From positions 186,001 through 250,000 of the forward strand of contig NZ_WMEZ01000004.1 in NCBI RefSeq assembly GCF_009856415.1: a stretch of 64,000 nt of DNA. The letters run 5' to 3'. Numbering within the stretch: position 1 is the first letter of the stretch; every line of letters begins with the position of its first letter. The position numbers and the translations under genes were made by a program. This document shows positions 15,923-24,799 of this stretch, piece by piece. The notes beneath the pieces were generated by a model. The model ran no database searches. It was not told where the DNA came from and saw only the letters and a list, made by a program, of their open reading frames with translations. This stretch comes from Halobacillus litoralis. Its GTDB lineage: Bacteria; Bacillota; Bacilli; Bacillales; Halobacillaceae.

Positions 15923-17134
15923 CTACAGTAAATCATCGAATTCATCGTCTTGTTGGCCCGGCTGATGATCGGGGGAGACTTTGATGACATAGGATTCTTC
16001 CAAAGCTTTATCAATATCACGGGTGAAATCTGAGTTGGATTCATAATAATTGGCATTTTTCCGTGTTGGTTTCGTCTTAGGTGCTTTTGGCACGAATACT
16101 GTACAACAATCTTCGAAAGGACGAATGGAAATCTCATACGTTTCAATTTTTCTAGAAATATCAATAATCTCGATTTTGTCCATAGAAACGAGAGGTCTGA
16201 TAATTGGGTAATTGGTGACCTCATTAATGGTATTCATGCTTTCCATCGTCTGACTGGCTACTTGACCAAGACTTTCCCCTGTAGTGATAGAAAGAAGGTC
16301 ATTCTTAGCAGCCACTTGCTCACTGATCCGCATCATCATTCGTCGCATGATCGTCATACTATAACCTTCTGGCATTTCACGATGAATCTTCTGCTGGATC
16401 TCTGTAAATGGAATGACATGAACCTTTACTTTTGATCCAAATTTGGATAAGGCTTGAGCAAGATCGAGAACTTTTTGTTTCGCTCGTTCACTTGTGTAGG
16501 GGGGTGAATGAAAATGAATCGCTTCAATTTCAACCCCACGTTTCATTGTCAAATAACCGGCGACAGGACTATCGATTCCGCCTGAAAGCATCAACAAACT
16601 CTTCCCTGTGGTACCAACAGGCAGTCCTCCCGCTCCCGGGTAATCTTGTGCGGTCACATAACATCCTTCATGACGAACTTCTACTTTTATTTCAACATCA
16701 GGATTGTGCACATCGACTTTTACATCTTCCGTTTGACGGAGGATATGGCCCCCTAATAAAGGGTTGAGCTCCTGCGAAGGAATAGGGAAAGTTTTGTCCG
16801 TCCGTTTCGAAGATATTTTGAAGGTGCGGGCATTCCTTGCATCATGAAAGGCCAGCATCACAGCATCTTTCATCTGCTCTTCTTCTTTTTCCACCATCAC
16901 AGCAAAACTGAGGCTGTGAATACCGAATACTTCCTGGCATTCTTCCATTACTTTATGAGGGTCTTCCCCATTCAGTAGGACAAACATGCGTCCTTGTGTT
17001 TTCTTTATCGTTGTATTTGGATACTTTCTCAGCTTTATAGCAATATTACTTTGCAGTTTTTGTTCAAATGCACGTTTATTTTTCCCTTTCAACGCCATTT
17101 CACCGTACCGAATCATAATCCGATCGAAATTCAT
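15923..17134 (-). CDS. thiI: tRNA sulfurtransferase ThiI (4-thiouridine synthesis)
   Basis: ThiI adenylates U8 of tRNA and inserts sulfur delivered by a cysteine desulfurase. The 403-residue protein has a ferredoxin-like N-terminus (IRYGEMALKGKNKRAFE), a THUMP domain (about 60-165) and the PP-loop MLSGGIDSPVAGYLTMKRG near residue 185. CTVFVPKAPKTKPT carries a conserved Cys. There is no C-terminal rhodanese domain, as in other Bacilli. The ATG at 17134 aligns with the family start (MNFDRIMIRYGE) and has GGGGTGA before it; a GTG at 17143 is the alternative and would overlap the upstream stop by 4 nt. It is the second gene of a two-gene operon. Confidence 0.95.
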   Translation of the reverse strand: MNFDRIMIRYGEMALKGKNKRAFEQKLQSNIAIKLRKYPNTTIKKTQGRMFVLLNGEDPHKVMEECQEVFGIHSLSFAVMVEKEEEQMKDAVMLAFHDARNARTFKISSKRTDKTFPIPSQELNPLLGGHILRQTEDVKVDVHNPDVEIKVEVRHEGCYVTAQDYPGAGGLPVGTTGKSLLMLSGGIDSPVAGYLTMKRGVEIEAIHFHSPPYTSERAKQKVLDLAQALSKFGSKVKVHVIPFTEIQQKIHREMPEGYSMTIMRRMMMRISEQVAAKNDLLSITTGESLGQVASQTMESMNTINEVTNYPIIRPLVSMDKIEIIDISRKIETYEISIRPFEDCCTVFVPKAPKTKPTRKNANYYESNSDFTRDIDKALEESYVIKVSPDHQPGQQDDEFDDLL

Positions 17135-17139
17135 TATGT

Positions 17140-18279
17140 TCACCCCATCGTTGCTTGTAAGTTTTCAACTGTTTGATCTAATTGCTTCAGGAACAGTTCA
17201 ATTTCATTGATTTCATTTTTTGTAGAAAGACTGACACGCAAGGCCGAAGTCGTCCGCTCATAATCCAAGTTGCATGCCTTGAGTACAGCACTCACGTCCG
17301 GCTGTTTGGAAGAACAGGCAGATTTGGTGGAAATGAAGATCCCTTCTTCCCCTAAGGCGTGAATAATGACTTCAGGTTTATATCCTGGAATGGAAAAATT
17401 AATGATATGGGGAGCCCCGTCCTCCGGTGAATTGATTTTACAATAGTCACGATGCATGAGCCCTTCCCATACCATCGCTCTCATTCTACTTAAGTGGTTT
17501 ACTTTTTGTTTGCGATCTTCATGAAGCAGTCTTAGAGCTTTTACAAACGCTACTGTACCAGGTAGATTTTCTGTTCCTGCTCTGACTTCTGATTCTTGGC
17601 TTCCTCCATGCAATAGAGGAAAAACACTCACATGCTTCTGCATGAGTAGAGCTCCTGTCCCTTTTAATCCATGAATTTTATGACCAGAAAGGGTACATAG
17701 ATCAATCCCCCAATCTTTGACAGAAAGATCTATTTTTCCTAATCCTTGAACATGATCGACATGAAAGAATACTTTAGGGTGAGCCTTGAGCAATTCACCG
17801 ATTTTTTTCACAGGCTGGATAGTACCAAGCTCATTGTTCACACTCATTACGCTGACAAGAATCGTATCGTCTCTTAACGCTTGGTTAATATCTTCTGGAT
17901 TAACTTTCCCGTTCTGATCCACATTTATATAAGTGACTTCAAAACCCAATGTTTCCAGTGCCTTGAATGCTTCCATAACAGAAGGGTGTTCAATCATAGT
18001 CGTAACCAAATGTTTTCCTCTGGATTGATGTTGAAGTGCAATCCCTTTAATCGCCATATTATTTCCTTCCGTACCACCGGAGGTGAAAACCACTTCCTGA
18101 GGATCAACGTTTAATAGCTGGGCCGCTTGTTTTCTTGATCGACCCAATAAACGTTCCGCTTCACTCCCAAAACGATGAACAGATGAAGGATTGGCAAAGT
18201 ATTGGTCTGCGACCTTTTGAAAACTCTCCAACACTTCATAGTGCGGATGAGTTGTAGCACTGTTATCTAGGTAAATCAT
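17140..18279 (-). CDS. nifZ: Cysteine desulfurase paired with ThiI
   Basis: A PLP-dependent NifS/IscS-family enzyme of 379 residues that removes sulfur from cysteine as a persulfide. Present are MIYLDNSATTHPHYEV, VVFTSGGTEGNNMAIKG, LVTTMIEHPSV, the PLP lysine in LSGHKIHGLKGTGAL and the active-site loop STKSACSSKQ. It overlaps or abuts thiI, so the desulfurase probably serves tRNA 4-thiouridine; B. subtilis NifZ does this next to thiI. The symbol is given on that synteny. The iron-sulfur scaffold genes are absent here, which favours the dedicated tRNA role. Confidence 0.9.
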   Translation of the reverse strand: MIYLDNSATTHPHYEVLESFQKVADQYFANPSSVHRFGSEAERLLGRSRKQAAQLLNVDPQEVVFTSGGTEGNNMAIKGIALQHQSRGKHLVTTMIEHPSVMEAFKALETLGFEVTYINVDQNGKVNPEDINQALRDDTILVSVMSVNNELGTIQPVKKIGELLKAHPKVFFHVDHVQGLGKIDLSVKDWGIDLCTLSGHKIHGLKGTGALLMQKHVSVFPLLHGGSQESEVRAGTENLPGTVAFVKALRLLHEDRKQKVNHLSRMRAMVWEGLMHRDYCKINSPEDGAPHIINFSIPGYKPEVIIHALGEEGIFISTKSACSSKQPDVSAVLKACNLDYERTTSALRVSLSTKNEINEIELFLKQLDQTVENLQATMG

Positions 18280-18367
18280 GGGCTCTGACTCCTTTTATTT
18301 TCGAATTGCAGCTCATTATTTTATCATAACATGAAGTCAAATGAAACACTTGGTTATGAACAACAAA

Positions 18368-18393
18368 AGAGCATCTGCTTAAGCAGATGCTCT
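18368..18393 (-). terminator. Terminator of the ezrA unit
   Basis: A perfect 26-nt palindrome with arms 18368-18380 and 18381-18393; the minus strand continues TTTTGTTGTT. Confidence 0.75.
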
Positions 18394-18397
18394 ATTC

Positions 18398-18730
18398 CTA
18401 ACTATTGTCGGTGTCATTTAATTCAAGAGAGTTAAGGAGGGTATCAATACTAAGCTTTCCATCTTCACGAACATCGTTGACCCATTCTTTCGTCAATGTT
18501 TTTTCTCCAATGATCGTTCGAGCCTCATTTTCCACTTCTATGTTTCTTTCAAAAAAATCAGCGGCTACTTGATCATTCAAGCTTTTGCCTTCCGTATTGA
18601 TGGACCTGGTAAATCCTTGGTCCCTGCTATCTAACTCCTTCACATTTGAAGTTAGAAAAAAAACGGTAAGAACACTTGCCCATATGAGAGCTGTTCCCGA
18701 AATTAATCCGATGATGATTCGCTTCTTCAA
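18398..18730 (-). CDS. Small single-pass membrane protein downstream of ezrA, unknown function
   Basis: The predicted product has 110 residues. After KKR there is one hydrophobic segment (IIIGLISGTALIWASVLTVFFL) and then about 80 charged residues, probably outside the membrane, including VAADFFERNIEVENEARTII and LTKEWVNDVREDGKLS. The TTG at 18730 is selected over a GTG at 18739 because AGGAA lies 10-14 nt before the TTG but abuts the GTG. It follows the ezrA stop by about a dozen bases and shares its terminator, so it is co-transcribed with a cell-division gene. No family is recognised. A division-linked role is only suggested by the operon. Confidence 0.65.
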   Translation of the reverse strand: MKKRIIIGLISGTALIWASVLTVFFLTSNVKELDSRDQGFTRSINTEGKSLNDQVAADFFERNIEVENEARTIIGEKTLTKEWVNDVREDGKLSIDTLLNSLELNDTDNS

Positions 18731-18742
18731 CTGGACCACTTC

Positions 18743-20434
18743 CTAAACCAGGACTTCTTCCTCTTTGTCAATTTTGGACAGCGCGGCAGGATCCACTTCT
18801 TTAATGGCCTCTGTAGCAAGGGTCAGTGCTTGATCATAGTGATAAGACCTGAATTTCTCCTCTGCTTCCAGGAGTTTAGCTGCTAAGATTGGATATTTAC
18901 TTCGATAACGATTGCCGCATTGAATCACTCGCTCGGCAAGCTGAGCTGTTTCCATAATCTTTTCAGCATCTCGACTCAACTGCTCTGTCATTTCCATTGC
19001 CTCATTCAGTTTTTCATTGACAACACCCATATCCAAGGGCTGTGCTTCAAGACCTTGAAATACCTCATCCACTTTTTGGCTCGCTGCTTTCATATCTTCA
19101 TAGATGGATGTCGGGATTCCGGGGATGTTGCTTCTCTTCAATCGACGATGAGTATCTAAAAGAAGGCTCTCCATCTTCGTCAATTTTTGTTTCGCTTCTC
19201 GTTCATCTTTTCTGAGGTTTTGTACACGCTCATGGAAATACCCATGCTTTTCTTCCAGTTCTTTCAACTGTTTTTCCGTATCTTCGACCTCTTCACGGAG
19301 AAGGGCAAAGGAAGTTTCTCCATCGGCTCGTCTGAAATCAAGACTCGTTACACGTTTACGCATTTGATTTAACCATTTTATCAAGTTTCGATGGGATTCC
19401 AAATGTCCCTCCTCTACTTGATACGTTTGCTGTATTTCCTCTAATTCCCGTTCCGTGTCTGCCAAAACATATTCCAACTCATCCAACTGGGCTTTAAGCG
19501 GTTCAAATTGCTTTTCCACATAATGATGAGCTACTGCTTCTCTTTCTAGTGCCTGATACATTTCCTGGATTCTTGTCTCAATTTCCACTAAAGCTTCTTC
19601 AAGTCCTGATTGATCCCCCTGCTCCATTTGCGAGAGCATCTCCTCCAGAGACCGTTCGTAATTATGTAACTCTGGTAGGAAATCAAAATGAGAGATGCGG
19701 TAACCCTCCGCCTTCATTTCTTCCACACCGCTTTTCAGCTCTTTCAACTGTTCAGGTAATTCAATCTTCACCTGTTTCAGTCGATCAGGGAAATGTTGGA
19801 CATCCTGCTGCAATTGTGTGGTCTCTTGACGTATCGTTTGTACAAGAGTATTGGCTTCAATATAATCCCCTTGCTCAGTTAACTGTTCATACTCACTAAG
19901 TTTGTCTTTCAATTCGCCTACTCTTTGTTCAAAAATACGAACCGCTTTTCCATATTGATGGCGGTTTTGGATGAGTAGTTTGGTAAGCTCTTTCAGTTCT
20001 GGCTCCATCGATTCGATTTCTAAACGGCTTTGCTTTTCAGAATCAAGGAGGTCTTCCAATTCTTGAAGCATCATTTTGATGTCTTGCTCAATGGCTACTA
20101 ACTTTTTTTCTGTGTTTGCCAACACGGCTTTTACGCGCTTAAAACGATAGCGATCGGCCGCTTCTTCTGCATCGAAAAGGTCTTCCTCCAGCTCAGGCAG
20201 CTCTTTTGTCAAAATTTGATCCCAACGAGCCCGCCACGCTTCGAACTTTTCCTGAGTCTCACCAGAAAGGTTTAAACTTTTCACTTTGGATAGCTCTTCG
20301 GTGACGCGCCGGTTCATGATATCCATTTTCCAACCTTCCAGGCGATCCACTTCATCATAGACCTTTTTCCGCCAAATCAGCCCTATGATGAACAATGCGA
20401 TGAGTAGTAAAATAGCCCCGATGACGTACTTCAT
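18743..20434 (-). CDS. ezrA: Septation ring formation regulator EzrA
   Basis: EzrA negatively controls FtsZ ring assembly and links the ring to peptidoglycan synthases. The 563-residue protein has one N-terminal transmembrane helix (about residues 4-22, YVIGAILLLIALFIIGLIW) and then spectrin-like coiled coils to the end, e.g. KLSEYEQLTEQGDYIEAN. The C-terminal region includes the conserved NRYRSKYPILAAKLLEAEE segment used in the family. Length equals the typical 560-570. It faces hisJ across a divergent region and is followed by a small membrane-protein gene. Confidence 0.96.
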   Translation of the reverse strand: MKYVIGAILLLIALFIIGLIWRKKVYDEVDRLEGWKMDIMNRRVTEELSKVKSLNLSGETQEKFEAWRARWDQILTKELPELEEDLFDAEEAADRYRFKRVKAVLANTEKKLVAIEQDIKMMLQELEDLLDSEKQSRLEIESMEPELKELTKLLIQNRHQYGKAVRIFEQRVGELKDKLSEYEQLTEQGDYIEANTLVQTIRQETTQLQQDVQHFPDRLKQVKIELPEQLKELKSGVEEMKAEGYRISHFDFLPELHNYERSLEEMLSQMEQGDQSGLEEALVEIETRIQEMYQALEREAVAHHYVEKQFEPLKAQLDELEYVLADTERELEEIQQTYQVEEGHLESHRNLIKWLNQMRKRVTSLDFRRADGETSFALLREEVEDTEKQLKELEEKHGYFHERVQNLRKDEREAKQKLTKMESLLLDTHRRLKRSNIPGIPTSIYEDMKAASQKVDEVFQGLEAQPLDMGVVNEKLNEAMEMTEQLSRDAEKIMETAQLAERVIQCGNRYRSKYPILAAKLLEAEEKFRSYHYDQALTLATEAIKEVDPAALSKIDKEEEVLV

Positions 20435-20593
20435 AAATAGCCTCCTTACAATAAACGTGCCATACGGATGTATTACGTTCCGAATTGTGATTTAGTTGTT
20501 TATAATGATACCATGTAAAACATCCTTTTGGCTAAAATATTTCAAATTTATTATCATATTGACAAAAAATTCAAGCACAAAGGAGAGACGACT

Positions 20594-21397
20594 ATGATTG
20601 ATGGTCACATCCATACACCTTATTGCCCCCACGGCTCTTCAGATACCCTGAAAAGTTACATTGAACAAGCCATAAAATGTGAATATCAGTCCATGACATT
20701 CACAGAACACGCGCCACTTCCTTCAACATTTGAAGATCCTGTTCCAGAGAAGGATAGCGGCATGTCTTTTCAGCAAGTGGAAGAATATTTAAATGACATC
20801 GACCGGTTAAAAGCAGAATATAAAAAGGAAATTCACATTCAGAAAGGATTCGAAATTGATTATATCGAAGGGTATGAAAAAGAGGTGGAAGATTTTCTGA
20901 ATACCTATGGGCCCTCTCTTGATGACAACATCCTATCCGTTCATTTCTTAAAAGGAAAAAGCCAATGGTACTGCATCGACTACAGCCCAGACATGTTCAA
21001 GGAAGCCATCTATGATTTCGGTGGAATCGAGCGACTCTACCAAGCCTACTACCATTCACTCAACCAATCGGTTCTCAGTGATTTAGGTAAATACAAGCCG
21101 ACCCGTATTGGACATATGACGCTTGTGAAGAAGTTCCAACACCTCTATCCCTCCCCGGAAAATTGGGAAAAGAAGGCTCATAAGTTCCTCGAACTCGTTC
21201 GGGATCATGGATATACCCTAGATTATAACGGAGCAGGAATCGTGAAAGAGCATTGCAAAGAGACTTATCCGCCATTACCAATGGCCAGACAAGCCTCTTC
21301 TATGGGCATACCTTTAATTTATGGTTCTGACGCTCATACGGCATCAAGTCTCGGACAAGGGTACGACTCTATTGACTCTCGCCTTCTCAAGCTTTAG
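20594..21397 (+). CDS. hisJ: Histidinol-phosphatase (PHP family)
   Basis: HisJ removes phosphate from histidinol phosphate in histidine synthesis. The 267-residue PHP-domain protein opens MIDGHIHTPYCPHGSSDTL with the first metal ligands and continues FTEHAPLPSTFED, KGFEIDYIEGYE, LSVHFLKG, IGHMTLVKKF and a final YGSDAHTASSLG. The ATG at 20594 has AAAGGAGAG upstream; the longer frame from 20528 lacks a site. It is monocistronic. Its 3' end overlaps the convergent refZ gene by 11 nt. Position next to ezrA and refZ matches B. subtilis hisJ (ytvP). Confidence 0.94.
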   Translation: MIDGHIHTPYCPHGSSDTLKSYIEQAIKCEYQSMTFTEHAPLPSTFEDPVPEKDSGMSFQQVEEYLNDIDRLKAEYKKEIHIQKGFEIDYIEGYEKEVEDFLNTYGPSLDDNILSVHFLKGKSQWYCIDYSPDMFKEAIYDFGGIERLYQAYYHSLNQSVLSDLGKYKPTRIGHMTLVKKFQHLYPSPENWEKKAHKFLELVRDHGYTLDYNGAGIVKEHCKETYPPLPMARQASSMGIPLIYGSDAHTASSLGQGYDSIDSRLLKL

Positions 21398-21986
21398 CAA
21401 GCTGCTGGACGGAACGATGGTCGTTCATTAGTCCACTATACATTTCTACAAAATGATTGAGAGAAGCATCCGTTATAAATGGATCTTTAAACTCATGTGG
21501 CATCATGAACGGAGCATTTAAAAGTCCCTTTAATTGTAGTAAACATAATTTTTCTTTGAAGGTGACATCAATATGAGAGTTTTTATCGAAAAGGATTTGA
21601 GTAAGTAAATGGTTCTCTTTTGCCAAGTAAGTGACGAGCATTTCTCTTGCAAACGTTGTGTTCAACGTCAGTTCTCTATTTAACAAACAAGATAGTTGAT
21701 AATTCGACTGTTTATAATGTAGAATTTTTTTCACTAATTCATTTAGACGATATTCGCCTTCTGAGGGTTGCTCGTTTTCCAGCATTTCAAGGTAAGGCTC
21801 AAAATAACTGACGGCGAGCGATTCAAAAAGGCCTTGCTTGCTCTTGAAGTAGTAATGGATCAACGAGACATTGACATTCGCTGCCTTCGCGATATCCCGG
21901 ACAGAGGTTCCATTGAAACCTTGGCTGTAAAAAAGGCGGCAGGCTACATCTAACACTTTGTCACGCGTTACGTTTGGTCGGCTCAT
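21387..21986 (-). CDS. refZ: TetR-family regulator RefZ
   Basis: A TetR/AcrR-type regulator of 199 residues. The helix-turn-helix lies in residues 8-54 (DVACRLFYSQGFNGTSVRD, then IAKAANVNVSLIHYYFKSK). The C-terminal domain has no recognisable ligand motif. Context (hisJ, ytsP, ezrA) and the FNGTSVRDIAKAANVNV match B. subtilis RefZ (YttP), a DNA-binding regulator that perturbs FtsZ and helps place the division site during sporulation. A purine-rich box (GAGGGGG) lies 8 nt before the ATG. A possible promoter (TTGTAA, 17 nt, TGTAGA) lies upstream on the minus strand. Convergent overlap with hisJ. Confidence 0.85.
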   Translation of the reverse strand: MSRPNVTRDKVLDVACRLFYSQGFNGTSVRDIAKAANVNVSLIHYYFKSKQGLFESLAVSYFEPYLEMLENEQPSEGEYRLNELVKKILHYKQSNYQLSCLLNRELTLNTTFAREMLVTYLAKENHLLTQILFDKNSHIDVTFKEKLCLLQLKGLLNAPFMMPHEFKDPFITDASLNHFVEMYSGLMNDHRSVQQLAKA

Positions 21987-22059
21987 TATTTTTTCCCCCT
22001 CAGGAAAAGATTCTCTACATTTGTTGGATTTCCTGCTTACAATCGTCCACCAAATACCG

Positions 22060-22073
22060 ACAGAAAATTCTGT
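22060..22073. promoter_or_regulatory. Palindrome in the refZ-ytsP divergent region
   Basis: A perfect 14-nt palindrome, ACAGAAAATTCTGT, lies between the two divergent genes, about 36 nt before the ytsP start. It could be an operator for RefZ or another regulator. Confidence 0.35.
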
Positions 22074-22109
22074 TTTTTGTCGAATACTATATGCTCAGGA
22101 GGTATATTG

Positions 22110-22589
22110 ATGTTTCAAACGACTTCTTACACAGGTTCCAAAAAAGAAAGATATGATCTGGTCATTAAACAATTAAAAGCTCTTATCGAGGACGAGCCAG
22201 ACCAAATCGCTAACTTATCGAATGCATCTTCTCTTCTCAACCAGTTCTTAGATGATGTCAATTGGGTCGGCTTTTATTTGTGGAAAGAAAATCAGCTTGT
22301 TCTTGGGCCGTTCCAGGGCCTTCCTGCTTGTGTTCGTATTCCATCAGGCAAAGGGGTTTGTGGAACAGCCGTGGCCGATAACGAAGTTCAGCGCATTGAA
22401 GATGTCCATGCTTTTCCAGGCCATATTGCTTGTGACGCCGCAAGTCAATCTGAAATTGTCGTTCCCATTTTAAAAGATGGCGAGATTTTTGGTGTCCTTG
22501 ATATCGACAGTCCTTCCAAAGGAAGATTCGATGAAGTGGATGAGGAGAAACTCGTCGAATTTATACAAACTTTACAAAATTATATTTAA
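22110..22589 (+). CDS. ytsP: Free methionine-(R)-sulfoxide reductase, GAF type
   Basis: The enzyme reduces free methionine-R-sulfoxide. The 159-residue protein is one GAF domain (NWVGFYLWKENQLVLGPFQG). The three catalytic cysteines of the family are all present: Cys74 in PACVRI, Cys84 in GVCGTA and Cys108 in IACDAAS. The end ILDIDSP-type motif reads VLDIDSPSKGRFDE. The ATG at 22110 has CAGGAGG upstream; the extra 11 codons before it have none. It is divergent from refZ and closed by a bidirectional terminator. Confidence 0.93.
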   Translation: MFQTTSYTGSKKERYDLVIKQLKALIEDEPDQIANLSNASSLLNQFLDDVNWVGFYLWKENQLVLGPFQGLPACVRIPSGKGVCGTAVADNEVQRIEDVHAFPGHIACDAASQSEIVVPILKDGEIFGVLDIDSPSKGRFDEVDEEKLVEFIQTLQNYI

Positions 22590-22593
22590 AAAA

Positions 22594-22629
22594 GAAGCCG
22601 CTGGGTTTACACTCCAGCGGCTTCCTTTT
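22594..22629. terminator. Bidirectional terminator between ytsP and dgcP
   Basis: GAAGCCGCTGG (22594-22604) pairs with CCAGCGGCTTC (22614-22624); A run on the left, CTTTTT on the right. Confidence 0.9.
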
Positions 22630-24512
22630 TAGTTTCTGTCTTTAATTGGATGGGCCGTTACAATTCGGTTTCTTCCAGAACTTTTAGCTTTATATAAAGC
22701 TTGATCCGCCTGTTGGACAATTTGCTTCCGATTCGGCCTGAGCCATTCTGCCTTCCACGAAGCAATCCCACAGGAAACCGTTACAGCAGGGGAAGTAGAC
22801 ACCGCAATCTTCTCACGTATCACTTCCGTTAAATCATGGGCTTTTTCTGATGAAAGCATCGGAAGGTAGACTGCGAGTTCTTCTCCTCCCCATCGTGCGG
22901 AAAGACCTTGATCCCCTATGACAGACTTGATCAAATCAGCCACCTGGCAAATGACCTCATCCCCCACTTGATGGCCATAAGTGTCATTGATGTTTTTAAA
23001 ATTATCGATATCAAAAAGAATCAGGCTACCATTCTCATCACGCTTGACATGATGTTCCACACACTGATCTAAATGAACCCTGGAATGAAGTTTTGTTAAA
23101 TAATCAGTGATGACCGCCTTCTCCAACTCTTCTCTCAGAATCGAATTTGCAAAAGCCAGTGTAGAATGAGCGACAAGCGATTGAAGAAGTTTGAATGACT
23201 CAAACGTAAAAAAGTAAGGGTCTTTATGAAGGACAATGGCAAGACCGCTGATATGTTCATGATCTTTCATTGGTACGGCCATCAGTGAACGATACTGCAG
23301 GACATGATCAATTGACTTCGCTTTCAAATCACTTATGAAAAGTGGGCCATCTTGATGAGATACGGATTTTTTCACATAATCCACAAGCGCGCTTGAGTCG
23401 GAGGAAGTAAAGTATTCCGTACTCCCCTCAAGAACGTTAGGAGTTGATCGCTCATCATATGTAACAAAACCGACTTCATCCGCATGAAATGACTGCTGAA
23501 TTTTATACGCCATATAACGAATCTTTTCAGTTAACCGTATGTTGGAGTTGAGTTTCTGTGAGGTGGAGTTAATTAATTGCAGGTCACTGTTTAACTTTCT
23601 TGATTGCTGGTATAGCTGGGCATTTTCAAGAGCTTTACCAGCCGTGTGTGCTATAAAAATGAAAAATTCGATATCTTTTTTAGGGAAATATAAATATCCC
23701 GGAGTCACAACTTTCAATACCCCATAAATGCCTTGTTTCCCTTTAAGCGGAGCATATAGAATCGAGCGCTTTTCCACTAGGTGGTCTTCTATTTTTACTT
23801 CTCCTGTTAAATAAGCCTGTGTACTTGCACTGTACTCAAGATCCATGTCGTAGGTCAGCTCACGGACAGGAAGATCATTATCTTTCGTGTAATCATTCGA
23901 CAATAATAAATAGTATTGAAAATCCGGATAGGTTTTTCTTAGGGTTTCTATAATCTCTTTTAACACTCCATCAGTATCAATAGAGGAATGGAAGTGAGAC
24001 GTTATTTTGTATAACAACTCGTATTTTTTCTCTTCCTCCATGGAGGTGTAAAAACCTTCGACCTTTTTTATGCATTTCGTAATCTCTGAACTAACCGCAC
24101 AAAGCAACTCGTCCTCCATCTGTATGGAAGACGGCCCCTTCAGAACTAGATAACCAAAGACGGTTTGCCCAGAGTGTAGGGAGGTGACTCTTAACGAAGA
24201 ACCAACTGTTTGTGGACCGATGATGTGTTGCACGTCTAATTGATTTGACGTGTGGGTATAGAAATCATCTAGAGAAAAGTGGTTTCTCAGTGATTCTTTC
24301 ACGAACTCATCCTTTGAATGTAATTGAAAACGACCTTTCCACTCATCCAGCAAATAGATGGCACAAAAAGAGGCTCCGAAGAATTCTTTGATTTCTTCAG
24401 TTAGGTTGACAATAAACTGTTCATACGTATAGGGTGATTCTGAAGTGAAATATCGGAACAGACGACTTTGTAGTTTTTCAATTCTCTTTTTAATGAGGGA
24501 CTGGACAATCAT
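22629..24512 (-). CDS. dgcP: Diguanylate cyclase with GAF domains (DgcP-like)
   Basis: A 627-residue soluble signalling protein with two or three GAF-like sensor regions (about 20-150, 175-310 and 320-450), then a GGDEF domain (about 465-620). The active site reads RWGGEELAVYLP, a valid GGEEF-type site, and LILFDIDNFKNINDTYGHQVGDEV holds the metal-binding Asp residues. No RxxD inhibitory site is visible before it. It should make cyclic di-GMP. Position between ytsP and rpsD matches B. subtilis DgcP (YtrP). The ATG at 24512 has AGGTGA upstream; a GTG three codons earlier is possible. A promoter is visible at 24546-24574. Confidence 0.92.
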   Translation of the reverse strand: MIVQSLIKKRIEKLQSRLFRYFTSESPYTYEQFIVNLTEEIKEFFGASFCAIYLLDEWKGRFQLHSKDEFVKESLRNHFSLDDFYTHTSNQLDVQHIIGPQTVGSSLRVTSLHSGQTVFGYLVLKGPSSIQMEDELLCAVSSEITKCIKKVEGFYTSMEEEKKYELLYKITSHFHSSIDTDGVLKEIIETLRKTYPDFQYYLLLSNDYTKDNDLPVRELTYDMDLEYSASTQAYLTGEVKIEDHLVEKRSILYAPLKGKQGIYGVLKVVTPGYLYFPKKDIEFFIFIAHTAGKALENAQLYQQSRKLNSDLQLINSTSQKLNSNIRLTEKIRYMAYKIQQSFHADEVGFVTYDERSTPNVLEGSTEYFTSSDSSALVDYVKKSVSHQDGPLFISDLKAKSIDHVLQYRSLMAVPMKDHEHISGLAIVLHKDPYFFTFESFKLLQSLVAHSTLAFANSILREELEKAVITDYLTKLHSRVHLDQCVEHHVKRDENGSLILFDIDNFKNINDTYGHQVGDEVICQVADLIKSVIGDQGLSARWGGEELAVYLPMLSSEKAHDLTEVIREKIAVSTSPAVTVSCGIASWKAEWLRPNRKQIVQQADQALYKAKSSGRNRIVTAHPIKDRN

Positions 24513-24545
24513 TCGACTCACCTATCTTCCCTAACAAACGATTTG

Positions 24546-24574
24546 AGTATATTGTACCATTACTTTAATCACAA
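24546..24574 (-). promoter_or_regulatory. dgcP promoter
   Basis: On the minus strand TTGTGA (24574-24569), a 17-nt spacer and TATACT (24551-24546), giving a short leader. Confidence 0.55.
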
Positions 24575-24619
24575 AAACGACCATGAATATGTAAAAATAT
24601 ATATAACGATAACTCGAAA

Positions 24620-24685
24620 CCGAGAGAACAAATGGGTTACCTTTAGAAAATATCACAAAGGATCTCTCGGAACCCTCTCCCATTT
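24620..24685. ncRNA. Pseudoknot-capable structured segment between dgcP and rpsD
   Basis: CCGAGAGA (24620-24627) can pair with TCTCTCGG (24663-24670); inside this loop CCTTT (24640-24644) pairs with AAAGG (24657-24661). The loop base AAATGGG (24630-24636) can also pair with CCCATTT (24679-24685) beyond the stem, an H-type pseudoknot. Which strand is transcribed is unclear. It lies upstream of both flanking promoters. The remainder of 24575-24764 shows no gene. Confidence 0.35.
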
Positions 24686-24764
24686 ATCTACGAATGATAA
24701 TGTATACAATGCTCTTAATAATCTCTTCAGTCATGCTTATTACTATTTTTTCGTTTCAATCCCC

Positions 24765-24793
24765 TTGACTTCCACCTCTATTAAGATTACAAT
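24765..24793 (+). promoter_or_regulatory. rpsD promoter
   Basis: TTGACT (24765-24770), a 17-nt spacer and TACAAT (24788-24793), a strong sigma-A promoter about 190 nt before rpsD. Confidence 0.8.
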
Positions 24794-24799
24794 ATTCGT

